From positions 1 to 5,636 of the forward strand of contig JAUNPM010000115.1 in assembly GCA_030536675.1 (NCBI GenBank): a DNA stretch of 5,636 bases, given 5' to 3'. Positions 1-5,636 of this stretch are shown here, piece by piece; positions within the stretch are counted from its first letter, which is position 1, and each line of letters begins with the position of its first letter. Both the position numbers and the translations under genes were made by a program. The notes under the pieces were generated by a model that worked only from the letters and a program-made list of their open reading frames with translations, did not search any database and had not been told where the DNA came from. This DNA comes from Clostridia bacterium. GTDB lineage: Bacteria; Bacillota; Clostridia; Lachnospirales; CAG-274.

Positions 1-234
1 TTTCTGCGTGTCGATAAAGTCGACACGCTTGCAAGAAATGCTTGCATTTCTTGCAATATGTTAAGGTAGGGACCAGCCGTGTAGTTTGCGTTCTTGCTAT
101 GCAAGTACACAAACTAGTCCCCGTCCTCGGTCGGGCAAAGCTCGACCTGCGGATTAAAGTCTGCGACGCTTTTTGAATTACGGTGTCGTAAGAAATTTAA
201 TTTTTCTTAAAAAATTTAGTTTTTTGACATTCTG
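1..234. repeat. Array of tandem stem-loops (unidentified structured or palindromic element)
   Basis: No gene is visible here. Several inverted repeats follow one another. A 9-bp perfect stem at 6-14/20-28 has loop TAAAG. It directly abuts a 12-bp perfect stem at 29-40/45-56 with loop CTTG. A long arm follows: GGGAC 69-73 with GTCCC 117-121, enclosing TAGTTTG 82-88 with CAAACTA 110-116 and CTTGC 93-97 with GCAAG 101-105. Next comes GGTCGGGC 129-136 with GCTCGACC 140-147 (one G-T pair, loop AAA), then CGACGC 164-169 with GTGTCG 183-188, and an AT-rich stem TAAGAAA/TTTCTTA at 189-209. Positions 1-170 are richer in GC than the rest of the window. It could be the 3' part of a structured RNA ending at the 235-270 terminator, or an intergenic palindromic repeat or MITE remnant. 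The left edge is cut off by the window. The stems are seen directly; the function is unknown. Confidence 0.55.
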
Positions 235-270
235 AAACCGAGGGCTTTTTTTTCCCTCGGTTTGTTTTTA
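235..270 (+). terminator. Rho-independent terminator, rightward
   Basis: A perfect 10-bp inverted repeat, AAACCGAGGG (235-244) with CCCTCGGTTT (254-263), has a 9-nt T-rich loop and is followed by TTTGTTTTTA. The T-rich tail lies on the + strand, so it best terminates a transcript entering from the left, possibly one covering the stem-loop array. It begins 4-5 bases beyond the stop codon of the leftward gene and may also protect that mRNA's 3' end. On that strand only three U residues follow the stem, so it is a poor leftward terminator. Confidence 0.8.
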
Positions 271-1215
271 CATATTTAATAATTCGTCATATGTCAATGT
301 GGTTTTTTCGTTATCAAGAGTTAAAATATAATTTTTGACCTTTCGTATAATTGAGTCATATTTACATTCAATTATCTCATTTCCGTTTCTATCAACAATA
401 CCGTATTTGCCGTTGCCCTGTTTTCCCGAAACCTTTTCCTCATAGCTTGTGCTGCCCTTTTTGACAATAGCTAAATTGTTGTAAAATGAAAAGGTGTCAT
501 TTTCGTATATAGGCTCAATAAGTACGTTTAAATCACTGTCGGCAAGTCCCGTAACTGTTATATAGCCCTTTGTATATTTCTCTGTTTCGGAATCATATTT
601 CAAACAGCTTTTGTAATTCTTTATATAATATGTACCTGTAATTGAGCTTTTTGAAATAATGCCTGGAAGCGTGGATACATATTCAAGGGTACCCTCATCT
701 GTTAAAACATAGTAGTCATAGGTGTTTTCTGAATTAAGCTTACCTGCCAGCAGCCTGCCGTCATCGGTATATAAAATTGACTGATACTCAACGGGAATGA
801 CAAGCTCCATATTTTTGTTGTAAGCGCCTTCTTTGTTATTAAATTCATTTGCTCCGTAATTGCCTGTTATTACATAGCCGTTTTCGCAGTAATCAGTATT
901 AATGTAGTCATAATTTGATTTAAGAAAATTTTCTCCGCTTATATTTATAATTGTCCATCTGCCTTTACTCTTTTGAACGGCAAATTTGTTCCAGCCCGGA
1001 AGTATTTTTATATCCTTATAAACATAGTCCATAACAACAGTGCCGTTTTTATCCACAATACCTTTGTTGCCGTTTATATCCGTTGATATATTATATTTTG
1101 ATACGTTGCTTCTGTCATCTGTCCAATCTATAACATCAACGCTTGAAGCAGCCAATACATTTGATGAAAACATTACTGTGGCTATCAGTGATGTTGTTAT
1201 TTTTTTTAAATACAT
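268..1215 (-). CDS. Exported WG-repeat-like protein
   Basis: 315 aa. The N-terminus has the form of a Sec signal peptide: MYLKKITTSLIATVMF, a hydrophobic core, then SSNVLAA, with probable cleavage near residues 22-23. The mature part holds degenerate copies of a WG-type repeat, (K/Y)GIVDxNGxxVIxxxYDxI. The clearest are residues 50-70 (GNKGIVDKNGTVVMDYVYKD) and 270-290 (KYGIVDRNGNEIIECKYDSI). Weaker copies lie near 86-105, 129-148 and 225-252 (LNVLIEPIYE, then LAIVKKG). In this family such repeats form beta-rich, propeller-like or solenoid surface domains that are usually taken to be binding modules; no enzymatic motif is visible. The start is supported by a strong ribosome binding site, GAGGAGGT, at 1222-1229 on the minus strand, 6 bases before the ATG. 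It is transcribed alone, divergent from proB. No LPxTG or membrane anchor is seen at the C-terminus, so secretion into the medium or loose wall association is likely. The binding partner is unknown. Confidence 0.8.
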   Translation of the reverse strand: MYLKKITTSLIATVMFSSNVLAASSVDVIDWTDDRSNVSKYNISTDINGNKGIVDKNGTVVMDYVYKDIKILPGWNKFAVQKSKGRWTIINISGENFLKSNYDYINTDYCENGYVITGNYGANEFNNKEGAYNKNMELVIPVEYQSILYTDDGRLLAGKLNSENTYDYYVLTDEGTLEYVSTLPGIISKSSITGTYYIKNYKSCLKYDSETEKYTKGYITVTGLADSDLNVLIEPIYENDTFSFYNNLAIVKKGSTSYEEKVSGKQGNGKYGIVDRNGNEIIECKYDSIIRKVKNYILTLDNEKTTLTYDELLNM

Positions 1216-1221
1216 TTTAAG

Positions 1222-1229
1222 ACCTCCTC
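1222..1229 (-). promoter_or_regulatory. Ribosome binding site of the WG-repeat gene
   Basis: Read on the minus strand the sequence is GAGGAGGT, close to the ideal complement of the 16S rRNA 3' end, at standard spacing from the ATG whose first base is 1215. It fixes the start of the exported protein. Confidence 0.85.
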
Positions 1230-1241
1230 TGCATTATCTTT

Positions 1242-1294
1242 ATGCATTGTTATTAATATAAGTATATTATTTAATAATTAATAAACAATGGCAT
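1242..1294. repeat. Imperfect inverted repeat around the WG-gene promoter
   Basis: ATGCATTGTTATTAAT at 1242-1257 matches the reverse complement of 1277-1294 (ATGCCATTGTTTATTAAT) except for two single-base insertions. The arms enclose the putative -10 box, and the right arm overlaps the -35 box of the leftward promoter. This could be a regulator binding site or a folded leader; the AT-richness lowers confidence. Confidence 0.4.
1261..1288 (-). promoter_or_regulatory. Putative sigma-A promoter of the WG-repeat gene
   Basis: On the minus strand there is TTGTTT (1288-1283), a 16-base spacer and TATACT (1266-1261). This would start transcription near 1254 and give a leader of about 40 nt. The region is very AT-rich, so chance matches are common. 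It is flanked by an imperfect inverted repeat (1242-1257 and 1277-1294) that could be an operator. Confidence 0.4.
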
Positions 1295-1369
1295 AAAAAT
1301 TAAAAATTAATGAAAATTGTCTAAAAAATGAATATTAGGCAGTATAGACCATAAATTTTTTTAATTTAA

Positions 1370-1398
1370 TTGAAATTTTTAATAAATTGTGGTATATT
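1370..1398 (+). promoter_or_regulatory. Sigma-A promoter of the proB operon (extended -10)
   Basis: TTGAAA (1370-1375) and TATATT (1393-1398) are separated by exactly 17 bases. The -10 box is preceded by TGG at 1390-1392, an extended -10 (TGn) element. Transcription would start near 1405, leaving a leader of only about 33 nt. That is too short for a T-box or riboswitch, so any control is more likely at initiation. Confidence 0.65.
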
Positions 1399-1437
1399 TA
1401 TTCTAATTAATGCTTATACAGGGACAGGAGTACAAAA

Positions 1438-2244
1438 ATGAATTACAGAGAAAAGCTTAAGGACTGCAAAAGAGTTGTCGTAAAGGTTGGGACAACTTCA
1501 CTTACATATAAAAACGGTAAATTTAATTTAAAGAAAATAGACAGCTTGTCAAGGATACTGACTGATTTGACAAACAGGGGAATTGAGGTGGTGCTTGTGT
1601 CATCGGGCGCTATTGCAATAGGTGCGGAAAAGCTGGGACTGAGTGAAAGACCACGAGATGTAATAGGAAAGCAGGCTGCATCGGCTGTTGGGCAGGCTAT
1701 GCTTATGCAGATGTATGAGAAATTTTTCAGTGAATATAATCAGAAGATCGCACAGGTGCTTTTGACTAAGCCTGTGTTTGACGCAGAGGTAAAAAAAAGA
1801 AATGCCAGCAACACAATAAACAGGCTTCTTGAAATGGACGTTATACCCATAGTAAATGAAAATGATACAATAGCTACAGATGAGCTTAATGAATTTTCGG
1901 ACAATGATACACTTTCTTCTTATGTTGCGGCTTTAATAAAAAGTGATTTGCTTATTATACTTTCTGATATAGACGGAATGTATACGGCAGATCCAAATAA
2001 AAATGAAAATGCGGAAATGATAGATACCGTACCAAACATTACAGATGAAATATATTCTCTTGCGGGAGGTTCAGCATCAGCCTTGGGAACGGGAGGAATG
2101 GTTACTAAGGTAAAGGCTGCGGATTTCCTAAGAAAGAAAAATGTAAGTATGGTTATCGCATCGGGAGAAAATCCAAATATAGTGTATGATATATTGGAAG
2201 GCAAAAAGGTGGGCACTCTTTTTGTAGGCGGAAATATTTTGTAA
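1438..2244 (+). CDS. proB: Glutamate 5-kinase
   Basis: Cytosolic enzyme that phosphorylates L-glutamate with ATP to gamma-glutamyl phosphate, the first step of proline synthesis. At 268 aa it covers the full amino-acid-kinase domain: VVVKVGTTSL (residues 13-22, phosphate-binding Lys16), VLVSSGAIAIGAEKLGL (52-68), PIVNENDTIATDEL (137-150), FSDNDTLSS (153-161), LSDIDGMYTADP (175-186) and GTGGMVTKVKAA (217-228, with the conserved Lys224). No C-terminal PUA domain is present, unlike the roughly 367-aa E. coli enzyme; the gene ends cleanly after the kinase domain, so this is a short form and not a truncation. The ribosome binding site AGGAG (1426-1430) lies 7 bases before the ATG. It is the first gene of the proB / cyclo-ligase / proA cluster. 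The gene looks intact. In this family ProB is normally feedback-inhibited by proline; that cannot be read from the sequence. Confidence 0.96.
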   Translation: MNYREKLKDCKRVVVKVGTTSLTYKNGKFNLKKIDSLSRILTDLTNRGIEVVLVSSGAIAIGAEKLGLSERPRDVIGKQAASAVGQAMLMQMYEKFFSEYNQKIAQVLLTKPVFDAEVKKRNASNTINRLLEMDVIPIVNENDTIATDELNEFSDNDTLSSYVAALIKSDLLIILSDIDGMYTADPNKNENAEMIDTVPNITDEIYSLAGGSASALGTGGMVTKVKAADFLRKKNVSMVIASGENPNIVYDILEGKKVGTLFVGGNIL

Positions 2245-2264
2245 AATATGTTTTAAGGTGTATG

Positions 2265-2273
2265 GAAGGTGAT
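2265..2273 (+). promoter_or_regulatory. Ribosome binding site favouring a TTG start at 2278 for the cyclo-ligase
   Basis: GAAGGTGAT differs at one position from the ideal GGAGGTGAT and has good spacing to TTG 2278, which would give LDKGEIRKKYKEIR as the N-terminus. The alternative GTG at 2269 lies inside this site and would depend on the weaker AAGGTG at 2255-2260. Neither codon is ATG, so translation may be modest or coupled to proB. Confidence 0.5.
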
Positions 2274-2814
2274 AGGCTTGGACAAAGGGGAAATAAGAAA
2301 GAAATACAAGGAAATAAGAAAACACCTTAAGGGAAATATATGTGACAAATTTTATGAAAATGAAATGTATTTAAATTCCGAGCAAATATTTACATTTGTA
2401 AATTACGGAAGTGAAATAGGTACAAAAGAGCTTATTAAAAGAGCACTTAAGGATAATAAAAGGGTTGCCGTACCATATATGACGGGCAAAGAGCACGAAA
2501 TGATTTTTATTGAAATAAATTCCCTTGAGGAGCTTAAAGAAAATAAAATAGGTATTCCCGAGCCTGATTATAATGAAAGCAAAATCTCAAAATCAAATTG
2601 CAATACCCTTGTTATTGTGCCGGGGCTTGCATTTGACAGGGAATTTTACAGGGTAGGCTACGGCGGTGGATTTTATGACAAGTATTTAAGTGAAAATGAA
2701 TACGGCTGTGCTGTGGGAGTGTGTTTTAATGAACAGATAACAGACAGTTTGCCAAGAGAGAAAACAGACAAATGTGTTGACGCAGTAGTGACGGAAAATA
2801 AAATAATAATTAAT

Positions 2815-2820
2815 GGGAGG
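2815..2820 (+). promoter_or_regulatory. Ribosome binding site of proA
   Basis: GGGAGG lies 6 bases before ATG 2827. It shows that ProA is meant to be started independently here, even though the upstream cyclo-ligase frame is continuous with it. The site therefore encodes Gly-Arg in the upstream frame and acts as a Shine-Dalgarno sequence in the mRNA. Confidence 0.8.
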
Positions 2821-2826
2821 AAAAAA

Positions 2827-4061
<1,235 letters not shown>

Positions 4062-4065
4062 TATT

Positions 4066-4755
4066 ATGAAATATAAAAATATTGAAGAGGGAATATTTCT
4101 AAAACGCAACAACAGATTTATTGCCGAAGTCAAAATAAAGGGCAAGACTGAAATCTGTCACGTTAAAAATACGGGCAGGTGCAGAGAGCTTTTGATAGAG
4201 GGCACAAAGGTGTATCTTGAACCCAGTGACAATGAAAAGAGAAAGACGGGATTTTCTCTTGTAACAGTGGATAAATGCGGCAGACTTATTAATATGGATT
4301 CTCAAATGCCAAATAAGGTCGTGGAGGAAGCTGTTGAAAGGGGTAAATTATTTGAAAATGCTACCCTTTTTAAAAGAGAGTATAAATACGGAAGGTCACG
4401 TTTTGATTTTTATATGGAAAGGGAATGTGAAAGAGCTTTTATTGAAGTAAAGGGCGTTACACTTGAAAACAACAATATAGTAAGTTTTCCCGATGCACCA
4501 AGTGAAAGAGCCGTTAAGCATATAAAGGAGCTTGAAAAAGCCGTAAGTGAAGGATACAAGGCTTATATATTGTTTGTTGTGCAAATGAGCAATGTTAATT
4601 ATTTTGTGCCAAACAGTGAAAATCACAGGGAATTTGCCGAGGAGCTTAAAAGGGCGGCAGAGCTTGGAGTAAATGTAATTGCTTATGATTGCAGAGTAAC
4701 AAAAGATGAAGTGGTTTTGGGTAAGGAAGTTAATGTTTGCCTTAAGAATGAATAA
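4066..4755 (+). CDS. sfsA: SfsA family DNA/RNA nuclease-like protein
   Basis: 229 aa, the usual SfsA length. An N-terminal OB-fold-like nucleic-acid-binding part contains CHVKNTGRCRELLIEGTKVY (residues 31-50), followed by INMDSQMPNKVVEEA (75-89). The C-terminal part has a PD-(D/E)xK-type nuclease core: SRFDFY (Asp114), then FIEVKGVTLE (Glu127, Lys129), FPDAPSERAVKHIKEL (141-156), VVQMSNVNYFVPN (171-183) and GVNVIAYDCRV. E. coli SfsA was named for stimulating sugar fermentation genes and binds DNA; its physiological role in Firmicutes is not settled. The ATG lies 4 bases after the proA TGA with only a weak ribosome binding site (AAGTGAT, 4055-4061), so translation is probably coupled to proA. 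The proA frameshift could therefore lower its expression unless ribosomes re-initiate. The gene looks intact. Confidence 0.93.
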   Translation: MKYKNIEEGIFLKRNNRFIAEVKIKGKTEICHVKNTGRCRELLIEGTKVYLEPSDNEKRKTGFSLVTVDKCGRLINMDSQMPNKVVEEAVERGKLFENATLFKREYKYGRSRFDFYMERECERAFIEVKGVTLENNNIVSFPDAPSERAVKHIKELEKAVSEGYKAYILFVVQMSNVNYFVPNSENHREFAEELKRAAELGVNVIAYDCRVTKDEVVLGKEVNVCLKNE

Positions 4756-4776
4756 AATAATATGGCAGAGGGCGAT

Positions 4777-4804
4777 TTGTATGTCTATATGAGATAGGTA
4801 TATT
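4777..4804 (+). promoter_or_regulatory. Possible promoter of the ylmC-like gene
   Basis: TTGTAT (4777-4782), a 16-base spacer and TATATT (4799-4804) make a plausible sigma-A promoter. An exact TATAAT also lies at 4806-4811, but with no -35 at normal distance. Both -10 candidates lie inside the 20-bp palindrome at 4797-4816. A sporulation sigma factor is an alternative given the product, but no clear sigma-E, -G or -K consensus is seen. Confidence 0.35.
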
Positions 4805-4816
4805 ATATAATATACC
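4797..4816. repeat. Perfect 20-bp palindrome before the ylmC-like gene
   Basis: GGTATATTATATAATATACC is its own reverse complement with no spacer. It sits directly before the ribosome binding site GAGGTGA (4817-4823) and overlaps the candidate -10 boxes, a position expected of an operator for a dimeric repressor. As RNA it could fold into an 8-bp AU-rich hairpin with loop AUAU beside the ribosome binding site. The half-site recurs once at 5105-5114. Confidence 0.7.
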
Positions 4817-4827
4817 GAGGTGAGAAT

Positions 4828-5097
4828 ATGAAAGACGACTGTGCTGTAAGACTTATAGGCAAGGAAGTAATAAATGTGAAGGACGGCAGCAGAATAGGGC
4901 GTATATCAGACGTATGTGCAGATGTAAAAAGCGGAACGATATGCACTCTTATTATACCGTCTGTAAAGGGATTTTTTTCTTTTTTCGGCAAAAAGAAGGA
5001 ATATTTTGTAAATTGGTGTAATGTTGTGAAGGTAGGAAAGGATATTGTGCTTATTGACACGGACTTGAGAGGCTGTGTCAGAATATGCGAAGAATAA
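4828..5097 (+). CDS. YlmC/YmxH family PRC-barrel sporulation-associated protein
   Basis: 89 aa, the usual size for this small Firmicute family (about 80-90 aa). The single PRC-barrel-like domain shows GKEVINVKDGSRIGRISDVC (residues 11-30), DVKSGTICTLIIP (32-44), FFSFFGKKKEYFVNWCNVVK (49-68) and VGKDIVLIDTD (69-79). This is the family pattern of strand, DG.R.G...D, GxI..LIIP, then W..I.KIG.D.ILV. Members are found in endospore formers and are annotated as sporulation proteins; no enzymatic activity is known to me. The ATG follows GAGGTGA (4817-4823). The gene lies 72 nt after sfsA behind its own palindrome and candidate promoter, so it is probably a separate transcription unit. Three cysteines (Cys5, Cys30, Cys39) lie in the first half, but no metal site is evident. 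Confidence 0.85.
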   Translation: MKDDCAVRLIGKEVINVKDGSRIGRISDVCADVKSGTICTLIIPSVKGFFSFFGKKKEYFVNWCNVVKVGKDIVLIDTDLRGCVRICEE

Positions 5098-5112
5098 AAA
5101 GAAAGGTATATT

Positions 5113-5133
5113 ATGCAAGTATTTTTGCTTTAA
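5113..5133 (+). other. Possible six-codon leader ORF
   Basis: ATG CAA GTA TTT TTG CTT TAA (MQVFLL) follows AGAAAGG (5100-5106) at good ribosome-binding spacing, better placed than the site available to the next gene. It is in the same frame as the following gene but separated from it by TAA 5131-5133 and TAA 5143-5145. It may be a chance short ORF or a leader for re-initiation. Confidence 0.2.
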
Positions 5134-5148
5134 GGTTGGTATTAAATT

Positions 5149-5636
5149 ATGCTGGATAAAAATGAATTAAAGGTACAGCTTTTAAATATAATTGACCGTA
5201 ATGAAATTGAAGGTGCGGTAATAAGTTCTCCGTTAAAAAAAAGCAGTGATATAACCAAAATAAAAATAGAGCCTGTTATGTTAAAGGGAAAGCTAAAATA
5301 CAGGTTTGCTTATTATGAGGGACAGAAGGTCATACATAAGATAGATCGTGAAAATGTATTTGATAAAATCATTGCGGTAATGGAAGAGGGCTTTAAGCAA
5401 TGCAGTATAACGGCAAACAAGCATTGCACCGTGCTTATGAATAAGAAAAGGCTGTTTTCCCTAACAGTAGTTAAATAAAATATTAATAAAAAAGCTGTTT
5501 CGATAAGTCATAACAAGGTTAAAAACTATATTATAGGTGAAAATGAATATGTAGAGTGGATGTATCTGCTGGGAATTATGGACAAAGACGGCGTAGTGCT
5601 TAAGCACAGGCAGAAAAAGTTTAGGCAGATAAATAA
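5149..5636 (+). pseudogene. SAM-dependent methyltransferase-like protein, N-terminal part, interrupted by an in-frame stop
   Basis: The first open segment encodes 109 aa (MLDKNELKVQLLNIIDRNEI...) with IKIEPVMLKGKLKYRFAYYE and VIHKIDRENVFDKI. It ends at TAA 5476-5478. The same frame then stays open for 52 more codons to the window edge and encodes SHNKVKNYIIGENEYVEW, YLLGIMDKDGVVLK and KKFRQIN. From memory, these elements in this order resemble the N-terminal region of a Clostridia class I SAM-dependent methyltransferase-like family, in which a segment like HNRxKxYxL..G.., LGxM...G.V and KFRQIN comes just before the Rossmann methyltransferase domain. That domain would lie beyond the window. 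The TAA needs only one base change from CAA, GAA or AAA. The ribosome binding site is weak (TAAGG 5131-5135, 13 bases before the ATG). The gene is partial at the right edge. The family name is moderately sure; the interrupted frame is seen directly. Confidence 0.55.

Noticed and set aside
1..234. tRNA gene or CRISPR array in the stem-loop region
   Set aside because: No cloverleaf with T-loop consensus is found, and the palindromes differ in sequence and size without regular repeat-spacer spacing.
1040..1261. Open frame on the + strand opposite the WG-repeat gene
   Set aside because: It is antisense to a well-supported gene with signal peptide, repeats and a strong ribosome binding site; its own translation shows no family features.
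1300..1437. T-box or riboswitch controlling proB
   Set aside because: The best promoter leaves a leader of only about 33 nt, with no terminator hairpin or T-box motif.
5476..5478. Recoded stop codon or alternative genetic code
   Set aside because: proB and sfsA end in TAA at their expected lengths, so TAA is a normal stop here; a point mutation or sequence error is simpler.

Overview
The window looks like chromosomal DNA of a low-GC, spore-forming Firmicute, most likely a gut-type Clostridia. The evidence is AT-rich coding sequence with frequent ATA, AGA and AAA codons, strong GGAGG-type ribosome binding sites, a sigma-A-like promoter with a 17-bp spacer, and a YlmC/YmxH-family sporulation-associated protein. 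The genus cannot be named from the sequence alone.

Layout. Positions 1-234 hold no gene. They contain a run of at least five stem-loops, richer in GC than the flanks, and end at a rightward rho-independent terminator (235-270). A leftward gene (268-1215) encodes an exported protein with degenerate WG-type repeats. It is divergent from a rightward cluster that starts at a good promoter (1370-1398): proB (glutamate 5-kinase), a 5-formyltetrahydrofolate cyclo-ligase gene, proA (glutamate-5-semialdehyde dehydrogenase) and sfsA (a nuclease-like DNA/RNA-binding protein). A further promoter/palindrome region precedes a ylmC/ymxH-like PRC-barrel gene. The last gene probably encodes the N-terminal part of a SAM-dependent methyltransferase-like protein and runs off the window.

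How the genes fit together. ProB and ProA carry out the first two steps of proline synthesis from glutamate, so the cluster is a proline operon with a folate-salvage gene inserted between its two enzymes. The cluster is damaged or unusual in three places. (1) The cyclo-ligase gene has no stop codon before the proA start, so it reads in frame into ProA, although proA has its own strong ribosome binding site. (2) proA carries a frameshift at about 3211 that fits a 13-base deletion: adding 13 bases back gives exactly 415 codons plus a stop. (3) The last gene has an in-frame TAA at 5476-5478, followed by at least 52 more open codons that continue the same protein family. If these are real and not assembly errors, the strain probably cannot make proline by this route. 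I found no novel multi-gene defence or mobile system. The most interesting non-coding signals are the stem-loop array at the left edge and the perfect 20-bp palindrome upstream of the ylmC-like gene.
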